Source of the DNA: an uncultured Roseburia sp.
GTDB taxonomy: Bacteria > Bacillota > Clostridia > Lachnospirales > Lachnospiraceae
Direction of reading: 5' to 3'
DNA: 35,536 nucleotides
Assembly (NCBI GenBank): GCA_945836255.1
Contig: CAMAKU010000006.1
Coordinates: 1 to 35,536, forward strand
Shown: positions 1-8,455 of the stretch, piece after piece
How positions within the stretch are numbered: position 1 is the stretch's first letter
Layout of the letters: the number at the start of each line of letters is the position of its first letter
Position numbers and translations under genes: made by a program
Notes under the pieces: model-generated
What the model saw: the letters and a program-made list of their open reading frames with translations, nothing else
Databases searched by the model: none
What the model was told of the DNA's origin: nothing

Positions 1-257
1 GCGTAGTTCTGGAATACCATTGCGATATCACGATCCTTCGGCTCTACGTCGTTCATGCGCTTGCCGTCGATAATCAGATCGCCGCTGGAAATATCTTCAA
101 GACCGGCAACCATACGAAGGGTGGTAGACTTACCACATCCGGAAGGACCAACGAAGATGATAAACTCTTTGTCTTCGATGTCCAGATTGAAATCCTTAAC
201 GGCATGGAAACCGTTGGGATATACTTTGTTAATGTTCTTTAAAGAAATACTTGCCAT
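1..257 (-). CDS. Sugar ABC transporter ATP-binding protein, MsmX/UgpC type (N-terminal part, cut by window edge)
   Basis: Reading the minus strand from the ATG at 257 gives [16 protein letters not shown]..., which continues to the left edge, so only about 85 N-terminal residues are visible. The Walker A motif GPSGCGKST lies near residues 38-46 and is followed by the Q-loop region AMVFQNYA at the edge. The opening and the [18 protein letters not shown] stretch are typical of the MsmX/MsmK/UgpC ATPases that energise carbohydrate importers, often serving several transporters. The permease and binding-protein genes are not in the window. It lies 28 nt downstream of the HPr-like gene on the same strand and is probably co-transcribed with it. 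The family is confident; the transported sugar is unknown. Confidence 0.93.
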   Translation of the reverse strand, partial: MASISLKNINKVYPNGFHAVKDFNLDIEDKEFIIFVGPSGCGKSTTLRMVAGLEDISSGDLIIDGKRMNDVEPKDRDIAMVFQNY

Positions 258-285
258 AATGAAAAACCCTCTCTTACTCTAAATG

Positions 286-519
286 TTATTTTACAATGAA
301 TTCATCAATATCCGCCAGAATAGCATCCAAGTCTGTATCTTTCTGAATATTCAGTGTAAGATTCTGGGAAAGATCCAGACTAAAAATACCCATGATGGAC
401 TTCGCATCAATGACGTATCGGTCGCAAACCAGATCGAAATCATTATCATAGGTGGTAATGACATTGACAAAACGCTTTACCTTGTCAATGGAATTGATGT
501 TTACGGTAACTGATTTCAT
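286..519 (-). CDS. HPr-like / Crh-like protein lacking the active-site histidine
   Basis: This 77-residue protein has the HPr fold signature DAKSIMGIFSL, where the serine (Ser41 here) matches regulatory Ser46 of HPr. Aligned from that serine, the position of phosphoacceptor His15 falls near Ser10 in NSIDKVKRF, and the protein contains no histidine at all. It therefore cannot carry PEP-dependent phosphate as normal HPr does. In Bacillus, Crh likewise lacks His15 but keeps Ser46 and acts in catabolite control, so a regulatory role through Ser41 is a reasonable inference. A strong RBS (AAAGGAGA) precedes the ATG at 519, and a promoter lies upstream. The gene sits directly before the sugar ABC ATPase, which fits carbon-uptake control. 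Confidence 0.82.
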   Translation of the reverse strand: MKSVTVNINSIDKVKRFVNVITTYDNDFDLVCDRYVIDAKSIMGIFSLDLSQNLTLNIQKDTDLDAILADIDEFIVK

Positions 520-573
520 AGATAAATCTCCTTTCTATGTCAAAAAATAACAACTCCACTAAAGGATGTCTTC

Positions 574-602
574 ATTATAAGAAAAGCAGGACGCGGTGTC
601 AT
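574..602 (-). promoter_or_regulatory. Promoter of the HPr-like / ABC ATPase operon
   Basis: On the minus strand, ATGACA (-35, 597-602) and TATAAT (-10, 574-579) are separated by exactly 17 bp. The start codon at 519 is about 55 nt downstream. Confidence 0.75.
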
Positions 603-695
603 CGTTAATCTAACCGAAAAAACAGAGCAAAGTTCGTTATTTTGACTTGCAGGCGTCTTACTGTGGAAAATATACTTTTTTTCACCTTTTTTAAG

Positions 696-704
696 TGGTA
701 TACT
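696..704 (+). promoter_or_regulatory. Extended -10 promoter for gdpP-rplI-dnaB
   Basis: TGG followed by TATACT (699-704) forms an extended -10 element about 53 nt before the gdpP start. The -35 region is a T-rich run with little consensus, as is common when an extended -10 is present. The interval 520-756 otherwise holds only this and the divergent promoter. Confidence 0.55.
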
Positions 705-756
705 ATTGAATAAGCATCGACTATATGATGGGAAGGCCGATTGAGGGAGATAATTT

Positions 757-2814
757 ATGGAAACAATCAAATATACAGGCAAATTAAAATGGTATTTTCA
801 GGCGCCGATTTATATGATCGCGTTATTTGTGATTGGAGATGTTCTTGTCTATTTCCGAAATATCAAGTATGGAGCGGTGATTACCGTATGTATCATCATT
901 TATGCGATTGTGGTTCTACTGTTGTATCATTCATGTGCGGCGCGGCTAAATGAGGAGATTATCCACTTTGCCACCCATTACGGAACGGTACAAAAGGAAT
1001 TGCTGGACAAGTTTCAGATCCCATACGCATTGATGGACTATACCGGCAAGATCTTGTGGATGAACGAGGAATTTTCCCGGATCACCGGCAGGGATAAGCA
1101 TTACAATAAGTCAGTGACATCCATTTTCAGTGAGATTACACGGGAAGAGATCGAGAAGGCAAAGGAAGACAACTTTATTATCGATATTACATTCGGAGAG
1201 CGCCAGTATGCGGCCAATATGTACCGCATGCAGTTTAATCAGGAACAGGATGCACAAGCCATGCAGATTATGACCATGGCAGACAATTTCAATTCGCTGA
1301 TTGCACTGCTGCTTTTTGACCAGACAGAACTCAACTACTATAAAGAAGAGAACGAGAAGCAGAAGTTGGTTGCGGGTCTGGTACATATCGATAATTACGA
1401 AGAGGTATTTGACTCCATCGAGGAGGTCAAGCGCTCACTGCTGACCGCCATCATTGATCGAAAGGTCAACAAATATTTCCAAAATATCGATGCCATTGTG
1501 CGAAAACTGGATCGTGACAAGTTCCTTGTGATTTTCCAGCAGCAGTATCTGGCGTGGCTGGAAGAGGACAAATTCTCGATCCTTGAGGATATTAAGACGA
1601 CCAAGGCAGGAAACGAACTGGAGATTACGCTGAGTATGGGCTTCGGTTCGGGTGGTGCCACCTACGTCCAGAATGCAGAGTTTGCCCGGGTGGCAATTGA
1701 TCTGGCCTTGGGACGCGGCGGCTCCCAGGCGGTCATCAAGGACAAGGGGGAGGTTTCTTACTACGGTGTGCGTGGCAAGGAGATCGAGCGCAACACAAGA
1801 GTCAAGGCTCGTGTCAAGGCACAGGCGCTGCGGGAGATCATGGAGACCAGAGAAGAGATCATCATCATGGGTCATTCCATTGCGGATGTGGATTCTTTTG
1901 GTGCGGCCATTGGCTTGTACTGTGCCGCGAGAGAACTGCGCAAGAGTGCGCGTATTGTGCTCAATACCGTAACCAGTTCACTGCGGCCGCTGGTAGAGAC
2001 CTTTACGGAAGCGAATGGCTATCCGGATGATATGTTTATCAATTCGGAAGAAGCGGTGGAGATTGCAGACCGGCAGACGCTGGTCATCGTTGTGGATACG
2101 AACCGGCCAAGTTATACAGACTGTCCGTCGTTATTGCAGATCAGTGATTCGGTGGTTGTTTTCGATCATCACCGACAGGGCAGCGAACAGGTGGAGAATC
2201 CCATTCTGTCGTATCTGGAGCCATATGCATCTTCTGCCTGTGAGATGATTGCGGAAGTGCTTCAATATTTTTCCGAGAAAATGCATTTGCGAGCAAATGA
2301 GGCAGATTGCATTTATGCAGGGATCTTAATTGATACAAATAACTTTATGACGAAGACAGGTGTGCGGACCTTTGAGGCAGCAGCGTATTTGCGCCGTTGC
2401 GGAGCAGAGGTTACGCGGGTCCGCAAGTTGCTACGGGAGGATATGGCAACCTATAAGGCGCGGGCCGAAGTGGTGCGTCATGCAGAAGTATACCGGGGCT
2501 TGTTTGCCATTTCTATTTGTGAGGCAAGACAGTTAGAAAGTCCCACGGTGGTGGGAGCCAAGGCGGCCAATGAGTTGCTCAATATTGTGGGCATCAAGGC
2601 ATCCTTTGTTTTGACGGAATACCAGCATAAGATCTATGTCAGTTCCAGATCCATCGATGAGATCGATGTGCAGCTGATTATGGAGCGTCTGGGTGGCGGT
2701 GGTCATCTGAATGTGGCAGGAGCGCAGATTGAGAACAGTTCCGTAGAAGAAGTAAAGCACAGGATACAGGATATTCTGGATCAAATGTTAGATGAAGGAG
2801 AGATCAAACTATGA
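757..2814 (+). CDS. gdpP: GdpP-type cyclic-di-AMP phosphodiesterase (TM-PAS-GGDEF-DHH-DHHA1)
   Basis: The 685-residue length and domain order match GdpP/YybT. Two membrane helices (about 16-34 and 40-57) are followed by a PAS-like domain (about 85-180, ALMDYTGKILWMNEEF), a degenerate GGDEF domain (about 200-340, without a GGDEF motif) and DHH/DHHA1 catalytic domains. Catalytic metal-site motifs are visible: MGHSIADVDSFG near 371-382, DHH at 470-472 and GGGGH at 646-650. The family hydrolyses the second messenger c-di-AMP to pApA and affects potassium, turgor and cell-wall homeostasis. The start has a GGGAGA RBS. The stop overlaps the rplI start (ATGA), and the gdpP-rplI-dnaB order is conserved in Firmicutes. 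Confidence 0.96.
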   Translation: METIKYTGKLKWYFQAPIYMIALFVIGDVLVYFRNIKYGAVITVCIIIYAIVVLLLYHSCAARLNEEIIHFATHYGTVQKELLDKFQIPYALMDYTGKILWMNEEFSRITGRDKHYNKSVTSIFSEITREEIEKAKEDNFIIDITFGERQYAANMYRMQFNQEQDAQAMQIMTMADNFNSLIALLLFDQTELNYYKEENEKQKLVAGLVHIDNYEEVFDSIEEVKRSLLTAIIDRKVNKYFQNIDAIVRKLDRDKFLVIFQQQYLAWLEEDKFSILEDIKTTKAGNELEITLSMGFGSGGATYVQNAEFARVAIDLALGRGGSQAVIKDKGEVSYYGVRGKEIERNTRVKARVKAQALREIMETREEIIIMGHSIADVDSFGAAIGLYCAARELRKSARIVLNTVTSSLRPLVETFTEANGYPDDMFINSEEAVEIADRQTLVIVVDTNRPSYTDCPSLLQISDSVVVFDHHRQGSEQVENPILSYLEPYASSACEMIAEVLQYFSEKMHLRANEADCIYAGILIDTNNFMTKTGVRTFEAAAYLRRCGAEVTRVRKLLREDMATYKARAEVVRHAEVYRGLFAISICEARQLESPTVVGAKAANELLNIVGIKASFVLTEYQHKIYVSSRSIDEIDVQLIMERLGGGGHLNVAGAQIENSSVEEVKHRIQDILDQMLDEGEIKL

Positions 2815-3257
2815 AAGTAATCTTATTACAGGATGTAAAGTCCCTCGGCAAGAAGGGTGATATTGTGGAAGTAAGTGAGGGCTATGCCCGTAACATGATT
2901 CTGCCGAAGAAGTTAGGTGTGGAGGCGAATAATAAGAACCTCAATGACTTGAAATTACAGAACCAGCATGCCGATAAGGTGGCTCAGGAGAATCTGGAAG
3001 CAGCACAGAAGATGGCAGAGCAGATTTCTCAGTGGCTGGTGGAGACGAAGATTAAGACAGGAGAAGGCGGCCGGACCTTTGGCTCTGTGTCTTCCAAGGA
3101 GATCTGTGCGGCAGTGAAAGAACAGTATGGAGAGACCATTGACAAGAAAAAGATTCATCTGGAGGATGCCATCCGTTCGCAGGGGACCTTTGAGGTCAAG
3201 GTGAAGTTACATCCACAGGTGACGGCAGTTATGCGAGTACACGTATCAGGAGAATAG
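2811..3257 (+). CDS. rplI: 50S ribosomal protein bL9
   Basis: The 148-residue protein starts MKVILLQDVKSLGKKGDIVEVSEGYARNMILPKKLG, the classic N-terminal L9 RNA-binding domain. It continues through a long charged connecting helix (about 40-75) into the C-terminal domain with GRTFGSVSSKEI. Length equals that of typical bL9. Its start overlaps the gdpP stop by 4 nt, and dnaB starts 1 nt after its stop, so the three genes are translationally close and probably one transcript. Confidence 0.98.
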   Translation: MKVILLQDVKSLGKKGDIVEVSEGYARNMILPKKLGVEANNKNLNDLKLQNQHADKVAQENLEAAQKMAEQISQWLVETKIKTGEGGRTFGSVSSKEICAAVKEQYGETIDKKKIHLEDAIRSQGTFEVKVKLHPQVTAVMRVHVSGE

Positions 3258-3258
3258 A

Positions 3259-4596
3259 ATGGAAGAGGCACTTATCAAACGTACAATGCCAAACAGTCTG
3301 GAATCGGAGCAGTCAGTGATCGGTTCCATGATTATGGATCGGGATGCGATTCTGACGGCATCCGAGATTCTGACCAAGGATGATTTTTATCATCAGCAAT
3401 ATGGGGTGCTGTTTGAATCGATTGTAGAATTATATAATAGTGGACAACCAGTGGATCTGGTCACATTACAGAATAAGTTGCGGGAAAAGGATGTGCCGCC
3501 GGAGGTAGCAAGCCTGGAATATATCAGTGATCTGGTTGCGGCCGTTCCGGTGACGGTCAATGTGGCTTCCTATGCCCAGATTGTAAAGGACAAGGCATTG
3601 CTCCGCCAGATCATCAAGGTCAATCAGGAGATTGAGAATGACTGTTATCAGGGCAAGGAAAGTGTGACAGAGATTCTGGAAAAGACAGAGCACGATATTT
3701 TTGCACTGGTACAGAATCATGGAAGTTCCGAGTATGTGCCAATTCGTCAGGTGGTTATGAATGCGATTCATAAGATCGAGCAGGCCTCCAAGCAAAAAGG
3801 TTCCGTGACCGGAATTCCTACCGGCTTTATTGATTTGGATTATCAGACCGCCGGCTTACAGCCCTCCGACCTGATTTTGATTGCGGCGCGTCCGTCTATG
3901 GGTAAGACGGCATTCGTGTTGAATGTGGCACAGTATGTGGCGTTTCATGAGGATTTGTGTACAGCGATTTTTTCGCTGGAAATGTCAAAGGAACAGTTGG
4001 TGAATCGTCTGTTCTCTCTGGAATCCCGGGTGGACGCGCAGAAGCTTCGTACCGGTAATCTACAGGAATCGGAATGGGAGAAATTGATTGAGGGCGCCGG
4101 TGTCATTGGCAATTCCCATCTGATTATTGACGATACGCCGGGTATCAGTATTTCCGAACTCCGCAGTAAGTGCAGAAAATACAAGATGGACCAGGATCTT
4201 CGTCTTGTGATCATCGACTACTTGCAGTTGATGAGCGGTTCCGGTCGTTCCGAATCCCGACAGCAGGAGATTTCTGAGATCTCAAGATCCTTAAAGGCCC
4301 TTGCCAGAGAACTGAATGTGCCGGTAATTGCATTGTCGCAGTTGAGCCGTGCCGTGGAACAGCGACCGGATCACCGACCGATGCTTTCGGATCTTCGTGA
4401 ATCGGGAGCCATCGAGCAGGATGCGGATGTGGTTATGTTTATTTATCGAGATGATTACTACAATAAGGATACCGACCTGAAAAATATTTCCGAGATTATT
4501 GTGGCGAAGCAGAGAAACGGCCCCATCGGGACGATTAACCTGGCATGGTTGCCGGAATACACGAAGTTTGGCAATTTAGATCATACCCAGAAGTAA
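3259..4596 (+). CDS. dnaB: Replicative DNA helicase DnaB
   Basis: The 445-residue protein has the N-terminal DnaB domain (PNSLESEQSVIGSMI, about 10-110) that contacts primase and a RecA-type helicase domain from about 175. Walker A is ARPSMGKTAF (209-218). The Walker B-like strand LVIIDYLQLM, the LSQLSR motif and the DLRESGAIEQDADVV motif are all present. It unwinds DNA at the replication fork as a hexamer (called DnaC in Bacillus). The GGAGAATAG sequence overlapping the rplI stop provides the RBS. No intein or truncation is seen. Confidence 0.98.
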   Translation: MEEALIKRTMPNSLESEQSVIGSMIMDRDAILTASEILTKDDFYHQQYGVLFESIVELYNSGQPVDLVTLQNKLREKDVPPEVASLEYISDLVAAVPVTVNVASYAQIVKDKALLRQIIKVNQEIENDCYQGKESVTEILEKTEHDIFALVQNHGSSEYVPIRQVVMNAIHKIEQASKQKGSVTGIPTGFIDLDYQTAGLQPSDLILIAARPSMGKTAFVLNVAQYVAFHEDLCTAIFSLEMSKEQLVNRLFSLESRVDAQKLRTGNLQESEWEKLIEGAGVIGNSHLIIDDTPGISISELRSKCRKYKMDQDLRLVIIDYLQLMSGSGRSESRQQEISEISRSLKALARELNVPVIALSQLSRAVEQRPDHRPMLSDLRESGAIEQDADVVMFIYRDDYYNKDTDLKNISEIIVAKQRNGPIGTINLAWLPEYTKFGNLDHTQK

Positions 4597-4624
4597 TCTG
4601 TCGAAATCTTACGATTAGATTTGC

Positions 4625-4653
4625 TTGTCCTGGTTTTTGTAAGGGTCTATACT
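4625..4653 (+). promoter_or_regulatory. Promoter of the MerR-family gene
   Basis: TTGTCC (4625-4630), a 17-bp spacer and TATACT (4648-4653) lie in the dnaB-to-MerR gap. This gives the MerR gene its own start of transcription. Confidence 0.7.
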
Positions 4654-4707
4654 GTTAAGTGAAGAGATGCAAAGGAGAGCAGTATACATACAGGAAGGAC
4701 TGATTTT

Positions 4708-5376
4708 TTGGGACAGGCACGATACATGATTTCTGACGCAGCCCGTATGGTTTCGTTGGAGCAGCATGTTTTGCGTTACTGGGAAGATGAATTGCAACTG
4801 GATATCCCGCGGAATGAAATGGGACACCGCTATTATACGGAGGAGAACATCAAAGAACTTCTCCGGATCAAGGACCTTCGGGAAAAGGGATATCAATTAA
4901 AAGCGATACGCATGTATCTTAAGAAAGAAAAACGAAATGAGTTAAAAGAGCAGCAGGCGAGGAAGCAGGTGGATCTGGATGGCTTCGTTACGCTGACCAA
5001 TGGGAAGGAACTGGGGCTGTCGGAAGAGGTATCGGAAGTATTGCCATCATTGGAGGACGAGCCTATGTCAAGGATGCCGGAGCAGGCATCCCGTATCAAG
5101 ATGGAGCAGTTTCAGGCGTTGATGACTGAGATTGTTGCGCAGGCCATGCGGGACAATAACGAAGCGTTGACGACTCATGTGGAAGAGCGTATCCTCAAAG
5201 AGATGAACTATCTGATGCAGGAACATTATCAGATGGAAGAAGATTATTATAAGAAACTGGATGAAGCCATTCGTGGCGGGATTCGCAAGAAGCGGGAGAA
5301 ACGGGCAGAAAGCAGCCGGTTGTTTGCCAAAAAGAAAAAAGCCCAGCCCGAAGTGGCGCCGGTCTCTTGCCGTTAG
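4708..5376 (+). CDS. MerR-family transcriptional regulator, TTG start
   Basis: Residues 6-75 form a MerR helix-turn-helix and wing: ISDAARMVSLEQHVLRYWEDELQLDIPRNEMGHRYYTEENIKELLRIKDL. The rest is a charged, probably coiled-coil region with a basic C terminus (KKREKRAESSRLFAKKKKA) and no recognisable ligand domain. The TTG at 4708 is chosen because AGGAAGGA lies just upstream, whereas the first ATG (4726) has no RBS and would clip the domain edge. The effector and targets are unknown. The 222-residue protein has its own promoter and is followed by a strong terminator. Confidence 0.85.
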   Translation: MGQARYMISDAARMVSLEQHVLRYWEDELQLDIPRNEMGHRYYTEENIKELLRIKDLREKGYQLKAIRMYLKKEKRNELKEQQARKQVDLDGFVTLTNGKELGLSEEVSEVLPSLEDEPMSRMPEQASRIKMEQFQALMTEIVAQAMRDNNEALTTHVEERILKEMNYLMQEHYQMEEDYYKKLDEAIRGGIRKKREKRAESSRLFAKKKKAQPEVAPVSCR

Positions 5377-5450
5377 GCGCGCAGGCCAGGTGTGTTTGTT
5401 TTTGGGATGATTTTCAAGACCCGCTTGCAAGCGACCGTTTCCGGCAGTAA

Positions 5451-5502
5451 AAAACAGGATGGAATGGATCTCCCCATGAGGAAACCGATTCCATCCTGTT
5501 TT
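5451..5502. terminator. Bidirectional Rho-independent terminator
   Basis: AAAACAGGATGGAAT (5451-5465) and its exact reverse complement ATTCCATCCTGTTTT (5488-5502) form a 15-bp stem flanked by A/T tracts on both sides. It separates the convergent MerR (+) and DUF1858 (-) genes. Confidence 0.85.
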
Positions 5503-5527
5503 GTTATTCAATCGGTGGGCCAGATCA

Positions 5528-5734
5528 TCAACCCTGTGATGCTAAGAAATTATTGATCTCATCAACTAACATATCCGGATCAATTCCGTGAACCATAGCA
5601 GCCTGCTCGATGGTCTCCATCTGTGATGAAGGGCATCCCAGACAATGCATGCCGATATTTAATAAAATTGGTGCGACGTTCTCATCGATCTGTAATAACT
5701 CACCAATCATTGTTGACTTATTCACTGTAGCCAT
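5528..5734 (-). CDS. DUF1858 / hybrid-cluster-protein-associated redox disulfide protein
   Basis: This 68-residue protein (MATVNKSTMIGELLQIDENVAPILLNIGMHCLGCPSSQMETIEQAAMVHGID) matches the small DUF1858 family. The paired cysteines in CLGC are the hallmark of its predicted redox-disulfide site. It is a stand-alone domain, probably cytoplasmic. Its exact function is not established. GGAGGAAGAG precedes the ATG, and a consensus promoter lies upstream. The divergent neighbour is a ferredoxin, so both may relate to electron transfer, but that is only context. Confidence 0.85.
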   Translation of the reverse strand: MATVNKSTMIGELLQIDENVAPILLNIGMHCLGCPSSQMETIEQAAMVHGIDPDMLVDEINNFLASQG

Positions 5735-5764
5735 ACACTCTTCCTCCTTTTTTTCGATGGTGTT

Positions 5765-5793
5765 ATTATAATGCCTTTTTATGGCTTTTGCAA
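5765..5793 (-). promoter_or_regulatory. Promoter of the DUF1858 gene
   Basis: On the minus strand TTGCAA (5788-5793) is followed after 17 bp by a perfect TATAAT (5765-5770), about 30 nt before the start codon. Confidence 0.72.
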
Positions 5794-5820
5794 TTCTATT
5801 TCTTGTTTTTAAATAAGAAC

Positions 5821-5849
5821 TTGTAATTTAAAAAAAATTGATATATGAT
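5821..5849 (+). promoter_or_regulatory. Promoter of the ferredoxin gene
   Basis: TTGTAA (5821-5826), a 17-bp A-rich spacer and TATGAT (5844-5849) lie about 62 nt before the ferredoxin ATG. Confidence 0.6.
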
Positions 5850-5895
5850 GTGGGTACAGCAGTAGTAGACTGCAATACAACAACAATAATTGTGA

Positions 5896-6081
<186 letters not shown>

Positions 6082-6110
6082 TTGTCCATACATAATACAG
6101 AGCATAATAA

Positions 6111-6140
6111 AAGAACGTCCGTGGAGGACGTTCTTTTTTT
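6111..6140. terminator. Rho-independent terminator after ferredoxin
   Basis: AAGAACGTCC, a GTGGA loop and GGACGTTCTT form a 10-bp perfect stem followed by seven T residues. A-rich sequence on the left side means it may also end mecA transcription coming from the other strand. Confidence 0.93.
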
Positions 6141-6175
6141 GTAAGCCCTTTTGTAAGCCCATGGGAAACGATAAC

Positions 6176-6922
6176 TTATAATTCTGCTAATGTACTTAGC
6201 GCATCCTTGGCAAGAATAATGGTGTAATGCTCCTTAAAGTAGGCATCCTGTCCATAGGAGAAATCCCCCTGAGATCCATATTCGGTGAGAATATTGCAGG
6301 TCTTGTTAAATTCTTCCGGTGTATGGTCACTCTTGCTGACAACCAGATAGAAGATATCGGTGGAAGGATTCTTATACAAGGTGTTCTGTCCGTGGTAATA
6401 ACCGCGAAGCACATGAGACAGACGGATCAGATCATCCAGTGACTGGAAGACGAATAACTTCGTGATATCTACCGGTACGGCTGGGTCTGCCACATCGGGA
6501 ACCGATGCGTCTGCTGCCTTGCCAATCTGGGCAGCCGCCTGCTGAGCCTTGCTGAATAATTCGATGATGTCATCAGCGGCAGAAGCGGCATGCATGACGT
6601 CGTCTTCGAATTCCGCATCGTCATCATCTTCCATATCCTCTGAGAACCGGGAAAATCTGGTATCCAGTTCTTCGGGATATTCTACTTTGGTTACTATCAA
6701 TAAAATGGAGTCGGCGGTCAGAGGAACTGCTTCGATCATCAGTGGAATATCCTCTGCGTCGAAACCGAACTCATAAGATGCCTGCTCCATCATCTCGCGA
6801 AACAAGAGCTTGGCTTTCTCGGTGCCATATGCTAATTCACTTAATTTTAGGTGTCTACTATCTAAATCTTCTCTGGTAAGGGTGCAGCGAATCTGGTTAT
6901 CGTTTACTTTTTCAATTTTCAT
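6176..6922 (-). CDS. mecA: MecA-type adaptor protein for ClpC
   Basis: The 248-residue protein begins MKIEKVNDNQIRCTLTREDLDSRHLKLSELAYGTEKAKLLFREMMEQA, a MecA N-terminal substrate-binding domain (about 1-95). A very acidic linker (EDMEDDDDAEFEDD) is followed by the C-terminal domain (about 150-248) that in MecA contacts ClpC. MecA proteins deliver substrates to the ClpCP protease; in Bacillus the substrate is ComK. The targets here cannot be read from the sequence. An RBS (AAAGGATG) and a promoter with an overlapping palindrome lie upstream. Confidence 0.9.
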   Translation of the reverse strand: MKIEKVNDNQIRCTLTREDLDSRHLKLSELAYGTEKAKLLFREMMEQASYEFGFDAEDIPLMIEAVPLTADSILLIVTKVEYPEELDTRFSRFSEDMEDDDDAEFEDDVMHAASAADDIIELFSKAQQAAAQIGKAADASVPDVADPAVPVDITKLFVFQSLDDLIRLSHVLRGYYHGQNTLYKNPSTDIFYLVVSKSDHTPEEFNKTCNILTEYGSQGDFSYGQDAYFKEHYTIILAKDALSTLAEL

Positions 6923-6946
6923 AAGATCACATCCTTTACAGAAAAC

Positions 6947-6964
6947 TAGGTAAACTTCTACCTA
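6947..6964. promoter_or_regulatory. Palindrome TAGGTA-N6-TACCTA at the predicted mecA transcription start
   Basis: A perfect 6+6 inverted repeat lies 5 bp downstream of the mecA -10 element, at or just after the expected +1 on the minus strand. This is a typical operator position, but it could also be a small 5'UTR hairpin. The cognate regulator is unknown. Confidence 0.45.
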
Positions 6965-6969
6965 TACTT

Positions 6970-6998
6970 ATTATAAACAAAGCAAAATGCAAAGTAAA
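6970..6998 (-). promoter_or_regulatory. mecA promoter
   Basis: On the minus strand TTTACT (6993-6998), a 17-bp spacer and a perfect TATAAT (6970-6975) lie about 48 nt before the mecA start codon. Confidence 0.72.
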
Positions 6999-7059
6999 GA
7001 AACCAAAGTATTAAAATTGTCTAAAAATGTTAAAAAACTATTAAATAAGGGAGATTATG

Positions 7060-7088
7060 TTGAATTTCAAAAAGGAATTTGCTATAAA
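7060..7088 (+). promoter_or_regulatory. Promoter of the kinase / pseudo-ParA operon
   Basis: TTGAAT (7060-7065), a 17-bp spacer and TATAAA (7083-7088), preceded by the extended element TGC, lie 45 nt before the kinase start. A weaker alternative (TTGTCT-18-TTAAAT, 7017-7046) lies just upstream. Confidence 0.6.
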
Positions 7089-7132
7089 ATATGCAAGAGA
7101 TGCTTTTTTCGTTCTGGAAAGGAGCATATATC

Positions 7133-8455
7133 ATGTCATATGATCGGTCTGATAAGTACCAGGTCATCCGTACCATTTACGAATCAGCAGCTACGCGTGT
7201 AGTGCTTATCAGAGCAAAACAATCCGATGAACTGCGGATTATGAAGATCATCCATAAGGATGCGGCAGCATCGGAACCTTTTTTATTTGAAGCAAGTCTG
7301 TTACGGGAGTTAGATCATCCCGGAATTCCCCGGTTATACGAGACCATAGAAGATGAGGATTATTTTTATCTGATCGAGGAGTATGTTTGGGGAGATTCTT
7401 TAGACGAGTATTTGCTTTATCACCAACACATTTCCCAGGATACTTTTCTACAAATTGCATTGCAGTTATGTGGGATAGTAACATATCTACATTCGCATGA
7501 TCCAGAACCGATTTTATATCTGGATATGAAACCTAGTCATATTATAGTATGCGAAAATCAGATGAAATTAATCGACTATGGAATTGCGAAGTTTCTTACC
7601 AGTTCGGGAAATAATTTCCAAAAATATGGAACAAAAAAATATGCGGCGCCGGAACAGTTGCAGGGCGAAAGCCTGGATGAGCGTGCCGATGTCTACGGGG
7701 TTGGAAGAATGCTGTGGCTGATGCTTTGGTATTTACAGCCCAGAGATGTGATTCGGTTTTGGCCGGTTGTCCGAAAGGCGATACGGAAAAATCGCGACAG
7801 GCGGACCGGCAGTATCCGGTTGTTGACACAGCAGTTGCAGCAGACGAAGCGCCGTGCAGGAAAACAAAAAAAGAACAAAAAACATCTCTTACAAAAAATT
7901 GCCGTGATAGGAAGTGAAACGGGCGTTGGCTGTACCCATGTGGCGATTGCGCTTGTCTGCTATTTGAACCAGGCGGGGTTTTGCGCATATTACAGAAATG
8001 AGACAGGGCAACCGGTACTGGAGCGCATGGTGCAACACGACATGGCATGTATACATGAGGATGGAATTATATATCACGAATCATTTCAGGGATACATGAC
8101 ATATGGTCCCGCAGTGGCAGAAGGCGAACCTCCGAAAGGTATACAGATCGTGGATTGTGGCTGCGGCAGATCGGACGATGCAGATGCTGCTATCTATGTC
8201 TGCAGCGGAAGTGTCTGGCAGCAAGTTTCGGGTGTTCCGGCGTGGGTATCGGAAGAACATGCGATTATTGTGTGTAATCATTCTACCCGTTTTCAGGCTG
8301 GGAAATGTGCCAGGGAATGGAATCACCGGGTGTATTTTTTCCCATATCAGAACAATGCATTTCATGTTACGGCGGCAGTCAGAATACTTTTTTCAAACAT
8401 GGTGGAAAGGGAATTGATTTGTGAAAAGCAGAAGAAAAAAGTTACGATCGGTTAA
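7133..8455 (+). CDS. Serine/threonine-kinase-like protein fused to a ParA/MinD-like domain with a degenerate P-loop
   Basis: The ATG at 7133 is chosen over 7091 because AAAGGAG lies at the right distance, giving 440 residues. Residues 10-210 are a Hanks-type kinase domain. Candidate ATP-binding Lys38 (RIMKII), Glu53, catalytic Asp131 (YLDMKPSHI, replacing HRDLKPEN), metal-binding Asp148 (DYG for DFG) and APE (182-184) are visible, but the glycine-rich loop is degenerate. A basic linker (about 235-252) leads into a MinD/ParA-like segment beginning IAVIGSETGVGCTHVAIAL, where cysteine replaces the P-loop lysine. No membrane helix is evident. The next gene overlaps by 35 nt and repeats the odd loop, suggesting a functional pair. 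Substrates are unknown. Confidence 0.8.
   Translation: MSYDRSDKYQVIRTIYESAATRVVLIRAKQSDELRIMKIIHKDAAASEPFLFEASLLRELDHPGIPRLYETIEDEDYFYLIEEYVWGDSLDEYLLYHQHISQDTFLQIALQLCGIVTYLHSHDPEPILYLDMKPSHIIVCENQMKLIDYGIAKFLTSSGNNFQKYGTKKYAAPEQLQGESLDERADVYGVGRMLWLMLWYLQPRDVIRFWPVVRKAIRKNRDRRTGSIRLLTQQLQQTKRRAGKQKKNKKHLLQKIAVIGSETGVGCTHVAIALVCYLNQAGFCAYYRNETGQPVLERMVQHDMACIHEDGIIYHESFQGYMTYGPAVAEGEPPKGIQIVDCGCGRSDDADAAIYVCSGSVWQQVSGVPAWVSEEHAIIVCNHSTRFQAGKCAREWNHRVYFFPYQNNAFHVTAAVRILFSNMVERELICEKQKKKVTIG

Noticed and set aside
55-282. Plus-strand 75-aa ORF over the ABC ATPase
   Set aside because: It is the antisense shadow of the clearly conserved MsmX-type ATPase.
7057-7143. A 28-codon ORF (MLNFKKEF...) with a GGGAG in front, overlapping the kinase start
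   Set aside because: A strong promoter (TTGAAT-17-TATAAA with TGC extension) lies inside it, so most transcripts would start after its ATG. RBS spacing is also too short.
6987-7202. ORF-track entry of 71 aa overlapping the kinase start
   Set aside because: No RBS, it contains the kinase promoter, and it runs out of frame into a well-supported gene.
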